From JAKOUL01 sp035378845 (GTDB lineage Bacteria > Dictyoglomota > Dictyoglomia > Dictyoglomales > Dictyoglomaceae), in NCBI GenBank assembly GCA_035378845.1, contig DAOSUP010000001.1:62001-126000 (forward strand): a DNA stretch of 64,000 bases, written 5' to 3'. Each line of letters opens with the position of its first letter. Position 1 is the first letter of the stretch. The notes beneath the pieces were generated by a model that was not told where the DNA came from, did not search any database, and saw nothing but the letters and a program-made list of their open reading frames with translations. The position numbers and the translations under genes are program-made. Shown piece by piece: positions 26,458 through 34,814 of the stretch.

Positions 26458-27347
26458 AGTTAGATCTTAAAACGGAAATAGATAATTTTATAAATTATTT
26501 AAGATTTGAAAGGAATTATTCTCCTAATACTTTGCGGTGTTATTATAATGATCTTATGGATTTTTATAATTTTTGTAAAGATGATTTGGATTTTACAAAT
26601 AAGAAGAACGTAAGAAATTTTCTTCAATATCTTTCACAAAAGAATTATAAGAAGAGTACTTTTGTTAGAAAAGTTATAACTCTTAGGAGTTTTTTTGAAT
26701 ATCTTCTTAGGTTTGAAAAGATAAAAGAAGATCTTACAATGTTTATTCCTACACCAAAACTTGAGGAGAGGCTTCCTAATTTTTTATCTGTGAATGATGT
26801 TATGAAGCTTCTTGAATCTCCTTCTATGAGTAATCTACTTGGTATTAGAGATAGAGCTATTTTAGAAACTCTTTATGCTACAGGTGTTAGGGTTAGTGAA
26901 CTTGTAGGAATCAATGAAGAGGATATTAATTGGAATTATGGAGAAATTAGAGTTTTTGGAAAGAGAGCTAAGGAGAGAATTGTAATTTTGGGAGAGCATA
27001 CATTAGAGGTGCTAAAGCTTTATCAGGATCATGTAAGACAAAAACTCATGAAAAATCCTACAAAAGCCTTTTTTCTAAATGCTAAAGGAGAAAGGATTAG
27101 TGATAGGGGAGTAAGACTAATAGTGGATAAGTATGGTAAGGTGATAAATAAAAAGATATCTCCTCATACTCTAAGGCATACATTTGCTACCCATCTTTTA
27201 GAGGGAGGAGCAGATCTTAGGTTTGTTCAAGAGCTTCTGGGACATGCAAAAATTTCAACTACTCAAATATATACTCATCTTACTTCGGAACAGATTAAAA
27301 AGGTTTATTTTTCTGCTCATCCGAGAGCAATCAAAAGAGAAAATTAA
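26454..27347 (+). CDS. xerC: Tyrosine recombinase XerC/XerD
   Basis: Chromosome-dimer resolving recombinase of 297 residues. The N-terminal SAM-like domain has 'RNYSPNTLRCYYNDL'. The catalytic domain has Arg in 'YATGVRVSELVG' (about residue 145), 'HTLRHTFATHLLEGGADLRF' (about residue 240), His in 'LLGHAKISTTQIYTH', and the Tyr nucleophile in the last of these. Length and location favour the host Xer protein over a phage integrase. The C/D label follows the topA-trmFO neighbourhood. Confidence 0.93.
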   Translation: MKLDLKTEIDNFINYLRFERNYSPNTLRCYYNDLMDFYNFCKDDLDFTNKKNVRNFLQYLSQKNYKKSTFVRKVITLRSFFEYLLRFEKIKEDLTMFIPTPKLEERLPNFLSVNDVMKLLESPSMSNLLGIRDRAILETLYATGVRVSELVGINEEDINWNYGEIRVFGKRAKERIVILGEHTLEVLKLYQDHVRQKLMKNPTKAFFLNAKGERISDRGVRLIVDKYGKVINKKISPHTLRHTFATHLLEGGADLRFVQELLGHAKISTTQIYTHLTSEQIKKVYFSAHPRAIKREN

Positions 27348-27359
27348 GGAGGTAGCTTC

Positions 27360-27863
27360 ATGAAAAAAAATCAATTTAAAAAATATCTACTTTTAGCATT
27401 ATTACTATGTGTGCTTAATTTAGGTATTGCAAAAGAGTCTTTCTTAGTAGATTTTTCTAAAAATCCCCCCAAGGGAAATTTAGTCTTTGAGTTAGGGAAA
27501 GGCATGTCTTTGGAGAAAGAAGATGGAGATTTTCATTTAGTATTTTTAAAAGGAGGAAGCTCTTTAAAGATCTATACACCTGTGTCTTCTCTTACCTCCC
27601 CTAAGAGGATAATATTGAGAATTACAGGAATGGCTTCTTCATTTTTAACACAAGATTCATGGGCTCCTGTGGAAATAATAGTGAATTCCAAAACTTTAAT
27701 AAAGGGATTTGATTTTGGCACTGATTTCTATATTACTCCATCCCTAAATATTTCAGAATTCTGGGTTTCTGGACAAACAAATGTGATAGAGATTTGTCTT
27801 GAAAAAGAGGCCAGTGGTGAGTTTTGGGTTAAAAAAGTAGAAATTGTTATTTATGAAAAATAA
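27360..27863 (+). CDS. Exported protein of unknown function
   Basis: 167 residues starting with a signal peptide (MKKNQFKKYLLLALLLCVLN..., cleavage likely after about residue 24). The Cys in the hydrophobic stretch is not in a convincing lipobox. The mature part of about 140 residues is predominantly beta-strand with conserved-looking Trp and Phe residues ('QDSWAPVEIIVN', 'GEFWVKKVEIVIYE'), suggesting a small beta-sandwich. I do not recognise a family. GGAGG precedes the ATG, 12 nt after xer. Its last 17 nt overlap the convergent gene. Confidence 0.8.
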   Translation: MKKNQFKKYLLLALLLCVLNLGIAKESFLVDFSKNPPKGNLVFELGKGMSLEKEDGDFHLVFLKGGSSLKIYTPVSSLTSPKRIILRITGMASSFLTQDSWAPVEIIVNSKTLIKGFDFGTDFYITPSLNISEFWVSGQTNVIEICLEKEASGEFWVKKVEIVIYEK

Positions 27864-28548
27864 AGTGCTCTTTATCAAACCATATAATTTCCTTTCTCTC
27901 AAGGGTCCCTTCTAACTGAATATCCTTAGGAAGAGAAAATACTATTAATTCTTCCTTGCAAGGTATTCCTGAAAGAGCAAGAATTAAGCTTTGAAGGAAA
28001 GAGATCTCTTCTTTTACTTTATATAAAGTGTTCAGCTGATAATTTTTTTTGCCAATGAATTGAAAATCTGCTGAAAGGCTCGCGTAGTAGGAAAAGTTTA
28101 AAGAATATGTTATAAACTTGACATTTTTAAGATAAAAAGATAGTGCTTCCCATATAAAATTTTGGGATCCAAGCTCTGAGATAGATAAATTTTTAGTATC
28201 TTCATTGATGGGAATTTGGTTCTTATAGATGAATTCTTTAATGGTATCTATTACTTTGGTTATTTCTATCTCTAAAATTTTTTTTCTTTCTGATTTTAAA
28301 AATTCTTCTCTCATATCTCTTATAAGGTTTATTTTCTGAATAAATTGATATAGGGTCTCCTCGTTTTTCTTGCTCCACTCTTGAAATGTTTTAAAAGTCT
28401 CAAAGGATTTTAATAAATTTTCTTCCTCTCCTTTTTGGAAGAAGTATAGGTATCTTAAGGTTTCTCTCCCCCAAGAAAAAGGGAAGTACATATCTTTGAT
28501 AAGGTCTTTCATTACTATTTCTATTATTTCATTGGGAACTTGTTTCAT
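27847..28548 (-). CDS. Hypothetical protein at the end of the gcv operon
   Basis: 233 residues, cytosolic and helical-rich, with no motif I recognise. The N-terminal part is rich in Lys, Glu and aromatics ('MYFPFSWGRETLRYLYFF'), and the C-terminal part looks like mixed alpha/beta ('CKEELIVFSLPKDIQL'). It overlaps the preceding nucleotidyltransferase gene by 20 nt, so it is co-translated with it. It overlaps the exported-protein gene on the other strand by 17 nt. Conserved gene overlap argues that it is real; function unknown. Confidence 0.72.
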   Translation of the reverse strand: MKQVPNEIIEIVMKDLIKDMYFPFSWGRETLRYLYFFQKGEEENLLKSFETFKTFQEWSKKNEETLYQFIQKINLIRDMREEFLKSERKKILEIEITKVIDTIKEFIYKNQIPINEDTKNLSISELGSQNFIWEALSFYLKNVKFITYSLNFSYYASLSADFQFIGKKNYQLNTLYKVKEEISFLQSLILALSGIPCKEELIVFSLPKDIQLEGTLERKEIIWFDKEHFIFHK

Positions 28549-29938
28549 CTTTTAAAATTCCCTTTAAATAATTAATGGCTTCTTCTCTTGTTTTAATAAG
28601 ATTTTTTACCTGGGCTTCTATAAGCTTTTCCTTTAATTCTCCTACTAAAGGTGACTGTTTTAAATTGAAGATTTTCATAATTTCTTTACCATTTAGTAAG
28701 GGTTTTGGTAGATTTTTAATATCAAAGAATTCTTTTAATAGCTTCTTTGCAAAATCTAATATGCTTTTTTCTCCCTTTATGGCAAGTTGATCAGCAGTAA
28801 AAAGTAGTACTAAACCTGGTGTATCCTCCTGTACTCTATTAATTAATTTATACATAGATAGATTATTTAAATTTTGAAGAAAGTTTATAAGATACATATG
28901 ATGTTGAATTAATTTCTGGTAAAAAGTTATCTCTTTATTGCTAAATCTAAGTCTTTCTCCAATATCTTGGATTATTATAGCTCCTTGTTCTGAGTGTCTG
29001 TAATAATGTACAAGTCCCTTTTCGTCAATAGAAAAGGTCTTTATTTTACCTATATCATGAAAAAGAGCCATTAATTTTAAGGCTTCCTTCTTTGAGTATT
29101 CTGAAAAAATTTTCTCTTCTAAATATAGTTTGATCTTATCATTTAAATCAGGAAATAAGTTTTCTAAATGAAAGTAGAGGAATTCTAATGCTGATAGGGT
29201 ACTTAGAGAGTGTTGAAAAGCATCTTCATGATGGGGGTTACTCCATGGAATTTTTTGTAGCTCTATAAGTTCAGGAAATAGTATCTCTAAGGCACTAGTT
29301 TCTTCCATTTTTTCCCATATATCTTTTGTGAATGGATTCCGCAATATTTTGTATATTTCTTCATGAATTCTTTCTGGCTTTACATTCTTAAGTCTTTTCC
29401 TCTCTCTTTTCATATTCTCTAAGGTTTTCTCCTCAATTTTGAAACCAGCCCCGATAAAACGAAAAGCCCTAAGAATTCTCAGAGGGTCTTCTTTAAAAGA
29501 CAAAGGAGAAGACATTTTTAAGATATTTTGAGAGAGATCTTTAATCCCATTTAATGGGTCTATAATCTGAAAGTCTTTAAGATTTAAAGCAATGGAGTTT
29601 ATAGTAAAGTCTCTTCTTGACAATTCAAGGAATAAATTTTTTTGATATATAGGGGTAAAGTCTAAGTTATAAGTCCTTTTATCTTTTTCTATCACAATTC
29701 GGTAATATTTGCGTTCATCGTCTAAAGTTACTAATTTCCCTTTAAATATATGAGATAACTTCTGTAAGAAATCATAATTAAAAGGATCTAATAGAAAATC
29801 CAAATCTTTTGCCTCTTTTCCTAAGAGAAGGTCTCTGATAAAACCTCCCACTAAGAAGGTCTCTTCATAATAGATTTTAGAGAGTTCTCTTATTATTAGC
29901 AGGATCTTCTGTACCAAAGGATCTTGACTCATTTTCAA
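28529..29938 (-). CDS. tRNA CCA-type nucleotidyltransferase with HD domain
   Basis: A class II nucleotidyltransferase (poly(A) polymerase/CCA family) of 469 residues. The head has 'VGGFIRDLLLGKEAKDLDFL' (about residue 30, with the DxD metal pair), 'SRRDFTINSIAL' (about residue 105) and 'EDPLRILRAFRF' (about residue 144). A C-terminal HD phosphohydrolase motif is in 'ALFHDIGKIKTF' near residue 300. A second head of this family exists at 52575-55115, so this may be a full CCA-adding, a CC-adding or an A-adding enzyme. The ATG at 29938 lies 62 nt inside the upstream radical SAM gene. Confidence 0.9.
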   Translation of the reverse strand: MKMSQDPLVQKILLIIRELSKIYYEETFLVGGFIRDLLLGKEAKDLDFLLDPFNYDFLQKLSHIFKGKLVTLDDERKYYRIVIEKDKRTYNLDFTPIYQKNLFLELSRRDFTINSIALNLKDFQIIDPLNGIKDLSQNILKMSSPLSFKEDPLRILRAFRFIGAGFKIEEKTLENMKRERKRLKNVKPERIHEEIYKILRNPFTKDIWEKMEETSALEILFPELIELQKIPWSNPHHEDAFQHSLSTLSALEFLYFHLENLFPDLNDKIKLYLEEKIFSEYSKKEALKLMALFHDIGKIKTFSIDEKGLVHYYRHSEQGAIIIQDIGERLRFSNKEITFYQKLIQHHMYLINFLQNLNNLSMYKLINRVQEDTPGLVLLFTADQLAIKGEKSILDFAKKLLKEFFDIKNLPKPLLNGKEIMKIFNLKQSPLVGELKEKLIEAQVKNLIKTREEAINYLKGILKDETSSQ

Positions 29939-30860
29939 GTAACCTCTTTATGTCTTTTATCTCTTCTTCTTTTAAATCTCTATGGAAATTATAAGGTATC
30001 ATTTTAGGACTTTCATTGTAATACGGTCTATTACAATAGGGACAGCCCAATGTTTTGAAAATTTTTGGGAAAATAGGATAAGTTAGATTTAAGATTTCTT
30101 GAGTTAGGATTAATTTGTCTTCATTGAATAATAGATCTTTAAAAGAGATAATTCTTTTTTGAAGAAGGTAGGTGATAATTTGTATCTTTCTGTAAGTAAA
30201 GTGTTCTGGAGGTTTTAAATGAGAGATGGGTGTGCCGGAAAGAGGCGTAAAAGCAAATAAAGCAATTGTTATTTTCCAGTTAGAAAGTAAGCTTATGGTT
30301 TCTATGAGATTTTTTTCTTTCTCTCCAAGACCTACAATTATATGAGTTGTTATCTTCCCTGGAAAAATCCTACTTGCTTCTTCAATAAGAGAGATTCTAT
30401 CTTCCCATCTTCCTTCTTTTATCTTTTCAAAAATTTCCTTTTCTCCTGCATCTAAGGAAAGATTTATTCTATCTATCCCTAAGGAGAAAAAGTGTGAGAT
30501 AGTATTAATATCTTCAAAGGGAGCAGATATAGAGATAGGAATATTAAATCTTATTAAGTTTTTTAATATTTCTTCAGTGTAATTTTCCCATTCTGAGGTC
30601 TTAGTTACTTGTAAACATATTCTCTTAAAATATTTTCCTCTTTTTTGCATCAGTATATAAAGTTCTTCTAAATCTACAGGAGGCCAAGATATTCTTGAAA
30701 GGAAAAATCCCTCTCTTTTTACTTCTCTTGCCTGAATACAAAAAGCACAATTATTTAAACACTTTACAGGGGTAAGAAGATACAAGGTAGTAGGTGAGTC
30801 TTCATTTATTTTTTCTTTTTTCAGGATCTCAAGGCTTCCAGAAGACACGCTAATTTTCAT
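29877..30860 (-). CDS. Radical SAM protein, candidate second half of a split lipoyl synthase (LipS1/LipS2 type)
   Basis: 327 residues from ATG 30860 (ATGA with the previous stop; the ATG at 30875 has its ribosome binding site directly abutting). The radical SAM cluster is Cys34, Cys38, Cys41 (CX3CX2C) in 'PVKCLNNCAFCIQ', and a second cysteine set appears late in 'LGCPYCNRPYY', suiting an auxiliary Fe-S cluster that donates sulfur. The overall layout is biotin-synthase-like. Archaea and some bacteria make lipoyl groups with two such proteins, LipS1 and LipS2. The overlap with a partner radical SAM gene and the gcv genes makes this the best reading. Tentatively LipS2-like. Confidence 0.72.
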   Translation of the reverse strand: MKISVSSGSLEILKKEKINEDSPTTLYLLTPVKCLNNCAFCIQAREVKREGFFLSRISWPPVDLEELYILMQKRGKYFKRICLQVTKTSEWENYTEEILKNLIRFNIPISISAPFEDINTISHFFSLGIDRINLSLDAGEKEIFEKIKEGRWEDRISLIEEASRIFPGKITTHIIVGLGEKEKNLIETISLLSNWKITIALFAFTPLSGTPISHLKPPEHFTYRKIQIITYLLQKRIISFKDLLFNEDKLILTQEILNLTYPIFPKIFKTLGCPYCNRPYYNESPKMIPYNFHRDLKEEEIKDIKRLLENESRSFGTEDPANNKRTL

Positions 30861-31651
30861 AATAGGGCACAACATTCCTCAAAAGTTTTGTATTTCTTAG
30901 ACATTGATAAATTTGGATGTGGGTTTACAATGGCTTTAAAACCCATATTTAAAGCTAAGGAATCTAATTCATATCTATACTTTCCTGCAGGTCTTACACA
31001 TCCAAGATAAAATTTTGTTTCAGGTAGAACTTTTTTTGTATATTTCCATAGAGCCTCAATTTCTTCCAATTTAGGCAGAGATATTTTTTCAAAAGGTGTT
31101 TCTTTGATAGGGGTTAATGCAATAAAAATAAGTTTTTCGGGTTTTTCTTTAGAAAGAAAGTCTATGGCGTCATATTCTTTTTCAATTTTCCCATAGTTTG
31201 CCCCTAACAAAAGATGGGGGCTTATGGGGATATAATTTTTGATAAGAGAATATGTCTCTTTAAAAGCTTCTTTGTCTTTTTTAAGATGAAACACATTTTT
31301 TATCACAAAATCATCAAGAATAAGATCAAAAGATACCATATCCGGAAGATTTTTAATTTGTGCCATCTCTTCTTGAGAGATAAGTCCCAAGTGAAAGTTG
31401 AGTTTTAGACCTCTTCTTTTTAGCCTTTCAATATCTTCTAAATTTTTCAAGGGTAAAGATCCTCTCCTATTGAATCCTCCACTTATGAGTAAGCTTTTAT
31501 ACGTATCTAAAGGGATTTTTTTCTCTATATCTTCCAGTAAAGTCATACTTTTTAAAAAGTGTGCTTTACAATGATCGCATTGCAAAGCACAAGCCTCTCT
31601 AGTAATACTAACAGGAAGGGTTTTTATGGGTTTTACTACTGTTACTTCCAT
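30857..31651 (-). CDS. Radical SAM protein, candidate first half of a split lipoyl synthase (LipS1/LipS2 type)
   Basis: 264 residues with a CX3CX2C cluster at Cys21, Cys25, Cys28 ('ACALQCDHC'), 'LLISGGFNRRGSLPL' near residue 54, 'YLGCVRPAGKYR' near residue 215 and a Cys-Cys pair at the end ('EECCALL'), so extra Fe-S ligands are available. It overlaps gcvPB by 10 nt and the next radical SAM gene by 4 nt. A lipoylated H protein is made from the same transcript, so a role in lipoyl assembly is likely. Tentatively LipS1-like; the 1/2 assignment cannot be settled by eye. Confidence 0.72.
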   Translation of the reverse strand: MEVTVVKPIKTLPVSITREACALQCDHCKAHFLKSMTLLEDIEKKIPLDTYKSLLISGGFNRRGSLPLKNLEDIERLKRRGLKLNFHLGLISQEEMAQIKNLPDMVSFDLILDDFVIKNVFHLKKDKEAFKETYSLIKNYIPISPHLLLGANYGKIEKEYDAIDFLSKEKPEKLIFIALTPIKETPFEKISLPKLEEIEALWKYTKKVLPETKFYLGCVRPAGKYRYELDSLALNMGFKAIVNPHPNLSMSKKYKTFEECCALL

Positions 31652-33081
31652 GTGACTTTCAGTGTTTTTGCAGCATAGGCCTCATCAAGCCTTTTTACAG
31701 GAGTAGTATGAGGTGCAGTTTTTACTTTCTCTATGTCTTTCTGTATTTCCTGATCAATTGTCCTCATTATTTCATAAAATTGATCTAAAGTTTCTTTATT
31801 TTCTGTTTCAGTAGGCTCTATCATTAGTGCTTCTTCTACTATAAGAGGAAAATAAATCGTAGGAGAATGCATTCCAAAATCAAGGATTCTTTTTGCGATA
31901 TCAAGGGTTTTTACTCCCTTTTCTTTTTGATATTTCCCTGAGAGTACAAATTCATGTTTACAGATAGATGGATATGGGAGATATAAAATCTCTTTTAGTT
32001 TTTCTTTTAAATAATTAGCATTTAGTACTGCCATTTCTGTTACCCTTTTTAGTCCTTCTGTTCCTAAAAGTCTAATATATGCATAAGCTTTTAGGAGAAC
32101 TAAAAAGTTACCATAAAAACTTCTAACTCTTCCAATGCTTTTAGGTATATTGTAATTTAAATAATATTTCTCTCCATCAAATTCTACAGTTGGTTTTGGA
32201 AGATATTCTGATAAGAAATTCTTTACACCAACGGGTCCAGCTCCTGGTCCTCCTCCTCCATGAGGAGTGGAGAAAGTTTTATGGAGATTTATATGTACTG
32301 CATCAAATCCCATATCTCCAGGCCTTGCGTACCCCATTATTCCATTTAGGTTTGCTCCATCATAATAAAGTAAGGCACCTTCTTCGTGAACTATTTTTGC
32401 TATCTCTAAGATATCTCTTTCAAAAAGTCCAAGAGTGTTAGGATTTGTTAGCATCAAGACTGCAATTTTTTCATTCAGATATTTAGAAAGAGTTTTAGGA
32501 CTTACGAGTCCTCTCTCATCAGATGGAACTTCTATGATTTTGAATCCTGCCATAGAAGCACTTGCAGGATTTGTACCGTGAGCAGAGTCAGGAACAAGGA
32601 CTGTATCTCTGTCCTCTCCTTTATCTTGAAGGTATTTTTTTATTATAAGTAGGGCAGTAAGCTCTCCGTGGGCACCTGCTGAAGGCTGGAAAGTAAACCT
32701 ATCCATTCCTGTAATACAAGAAAGGAAGGTAGAAAGTTTATATATAATCTCTAAGGCACCTTGGGATAGAGATTCAGGAGTATATGGATGTAGATCTGTA
32801 AAATATGGATTTTGAGCTATATCTTCATTTATTTTTGGATTGTACTTCATAGTGCAAGAGCCCAAAGGATAAAATCCAAAATCTACGCCATAATTTTTAA
32901 TAGATAAGTTAGTAAAATGTCTTACTACTTCTACTTCGCTTACTTGAGGAAGGGGGAGATCTTTTCTAAGAAGGTCTTCAGGAAGAAGCTTTTTAGGAAG
33001 GTAATCTTTCTCAGGTTCTGGAAGATTAATGGTAGGGCGACCTTCTCTACTAATTTCTCTCAAAAGAGGAATATCTTTCAC
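31642..33081 (-). CDS. gcvPB: Glycine dehydrogenase (decarboxylating) subunit 2
   Basis: The PLP-binding half of the two-subunit glycine decarboxylase (P protein). 479 residues with the PLP lysine in 'HINLHKTFSTPHGGGGPG' near residue 270, preceded by 'YYDGANLNG'. 'GSCTMKYNPKINE' near residue 74 is typical. The split form occurs in archaea, Firmicutes and thermophiles. The start overlaps gcvPA by 4 nt. Confidence 0.97.
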   Translation of the reverse strand: MKDIPLLREISREGRPTINLPEPEKDYLPKKLLPEDLLRKDLPLPQVSEVEVVRHFTNLSIKNYGVDFGFYPLGSCTMKYNPKINEDIAQNPYFTDLHPYTPESLSQGALEIIYKLSTFLSCITGMDRFTFQPSAGAHGELTALLIIKKYLQDKGEDRDTVLVPDSAHGTNPASASMAGFKIIEVPSDERGLVSPKTLSKYLNEKIAVLMLTNPNTLGLFERDILEIAKIVHEEGALLYYDGANLNGIMGYARPGDMGFDAVHINLHKTFSTPHGGGGPGAGPVGVKNFLSEYLPKPTVEFDGEKYYLNYNIPKSIGRVRSFYGNFLVLLKAYAYIRLLGTEGLKRVTEMAVLNANYLKEKLKEILYLPYPSICKHEFVLSGKYQKEKGVKTLDIAKRILDFGMHSPTIYFPLIVEEALMIEPTETENKETLDQFYEIMRTIDQEIQKDIEKVKTAPHTTPVKRLDEAYAAKTLKVTWK

Positions 33082-34433
33082 TGGGTAGCCTCCTTTAGGG
33101 AAGAGATAAAATAAGAAATATCTTCAATGCTGTTCATCTCTGTTACTGAAATTAGAAGTTCTTTATCTCTTTCAGGATAAAATGTGGAAAGAGGTATGCC
33201 TCCTAATATTTTTTGGGTTTCTAATCTTTTTAGTATCTCTAAACTCTTTTTAGGGACTTTTAATATAAACTCATTGAAAAAGAAAGAGTCCTTATAAGTG
33301 AGTTCTAAACCTAACTCTTTCTCAATCTTATCTATTAGGAGATGTGCTCTTGAAAAACATATTTCTGCTACTTTTCTTATACCATTTTTCCCTAAGAGGG
33401 ATAAATATATACTTGCTGATATGGCAGAAAGTGCCTCATTGGTGCATATATTAGATGTGGCTTTTGCTCTCCTTATATGTTGTTCTCTTGTCTGAAGGGT
33501 ATTTACAAATCCTCTTTTGCCTTCTACATCTTTTGTCTCTCCTACAATTCTTCCTGGCATCTGTCTTATAAATTCTTTTTTAGTAGCTAAAATTCCAAGA
33601 TATGGTCCACCGAAGCCTAACGGTATGCCTAAGGATTGCCCTTCTCCTACTGTAATGTCCACATTATATTCTGATGGTGGTTTTAAAATTCCTAAGGAAA
33701 TAGGGTAGATTGAGAGTATAAATAAAGCATTATTTCTATGAATAATCTTTTCTATCTCTTTTAATTTAGTTTCTATAACTCCAAAAAAATTTGGGTTTTG
33801 AATGATAACACAGGATGTATTTGGAGATATCATTCTCTCAAGTTCTTCTATGTTAGTTTCTCCTCTATTATTTATAGGTACTTTCTTTATTGTTATTTCT
33901 TGGGCTGAAAGATAGGTATTTAATACTTCTAAATATTCTGGATGGACACCTTCAGATACTATAACTTCCTTTTTGGAGTTGATTCTTGTAGACATTAGGG
34001 CAGCTTCTGCTATTCCAGAACCTCCTTCATATAGTGATGCATTTGCCACATCCATTCCTGTGAGATCACATATAAGACTTTGGTATTCAAATATTGATTG
34101 TAATATCCCCTGACTTATTTCAGGCTGATAGGGAGTATAAGAGGTATAAAATCCTGGATATGATATTATGTGTTTAACTACACTTGGGATATAGTGTCGG
34201 TAAGCTCCTCCTCCAAGGAAAGAGATATAATCCTTCCCAATATTTTTCTTAGCTATCGTTTCCATCTCTCTTATAAGATCAATCTCTGAAATAGGAGGAG
34301 TAAGTCTAATATTTTCTTTAGCTGATTTCCTAATTTCTTCTGGTATGTCTTTAAAAAGTTCCTCTACATCTTCTATTCCTAAAAATTCAAGCATTTCTTG
34401 GATTTCTTTTGGTGTGTGAGGGATATAAGTCAT
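33078..34433 (-). CDS. gcvPA: Glycine dehydrogenase (decarboxylating) subunit 1
   Basis: The partner half of the P protein, which pairs with GcvPB to decarboxylate glycine and load the aminomethyl group on GcvH. 451 residues starting 'YIPHTPKEIQEMLEFLGI', with 'FLGGGAYRHYIPSVV', 'YTPYQPEISQG' and 'ANASLYEGGSGIAEA', all standard for subunit 1. It lacks the PLP lysine motif, as expected. 3 nt separate it from gcvH. Confidence 0.97.
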   Translation of the reverse strand: MTYIPHTPKEIQEMLEFLGIEDVEELFKDIPEEIRKSAKENIRLTPPISEIDLIREMETIAKKNIGKDYISFLGGGAYRHYIPSVVKHIISYPGFYTSYTPYQPEISQGILQSIFEYQSLICDLTGMDVANASLYEGGSGIAEAALMSTRINSKKEVIVSEGVHPEYLEVLNTYLSAQEITIKKVPINNRGETNIEELERMISPNTSCVIIQNPNFFGVIETKLKEIEKIIHRNNALFILSIYPISLGILKPPSEYNVDITVGEGQSLGIPLGFGGPYLGILATKKEFIRQMPGRIVGETKDVEGKRGFVNTLQTREQHIRRAKATSNICTNEALSAISASIYLSLLGKNGIRKVAEICFSRAHLLIDKIEKELGLELTYKDSFFFNEFILKVPKKSLEILKRLETQKILGGIPLSTFYPERDKELLISVTEMNSIEDISYFISSLKEATQ

Positions 34434-34436
34434 CTA

Positions 34437-34814
34437 TTATGCCCCTATAAAGCTTTTGTATTCCTCAGCAGAGAGCAGATTGTTATACTCATTTAGATCT
34501 GTGATCTCTAATTTTGCGATCCATCCCTCATTGTAAGGATCTTCATTTATAATCTCAGGTGTTTCTTTTAGTTTTTCATTTACTTCAATTACTTTTCCTG
34601 AAAAAGGTGAGTAAACATCTGAGGCAGATTTTACAGACTCAATAGTTGCTAATACTTCTCCTTGTTTTAGTTCTTTTCCTACCTCTGGAAGATCAATATA
34701 TACAATATCTCCTAATTCTTCTTGAGCATGATAAGAAATACCAACTATTGCGACTTCCCCTTCTAATTTTGCCCACTCATGCTCTTTGGAATATTTTCTA
34801 TCTTCAGGATACAT
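34437..34814 (-). CDS. gcvH: Glycine cleavage system H protein
   Basis: The lipoyl carrier of the glycine cleavage system. 125 residues with the lipoylation site Lys62 in 'ATIESVKSASDVYSPFSG', and the typical 'KYSKEHEWAKLEG' start and 'EGWIAKLEITD' end. It needs an octanoyl/lipoyl attachment enzyme, not seen here, plus lipoyl synthase, for which the two radical SAM genes downstream are candidates. The start overlaps gcvT by 11 nt. Confidence 0.97.
   Translation of the reverse strand: MYPEDRKYSKEHEWAKLEGEVAIVGISYHAQEELGDIVYIDLPEVGKELKQGEVLATIESVKSASDVYSPFSGKVIEVNEKLKETPEIINEDPYNEGWIAKLEITDLNEYNNLLSAEEYKSFIGA

Noticed and set aside
26454..27347. Tyrosine recombinase as a phage or integron integrase
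   Set aside because: Standard Xer length and topA-trmFO-xer context, with no attachment-site repeats or mobile genes nearby.
30861..30875. Upstream ATG for the second radical SAM gene
   Set aside because: GAGGA directly abuts this ATG with no spacing; the ATGA overlap at 30860 fits operon coupling better.
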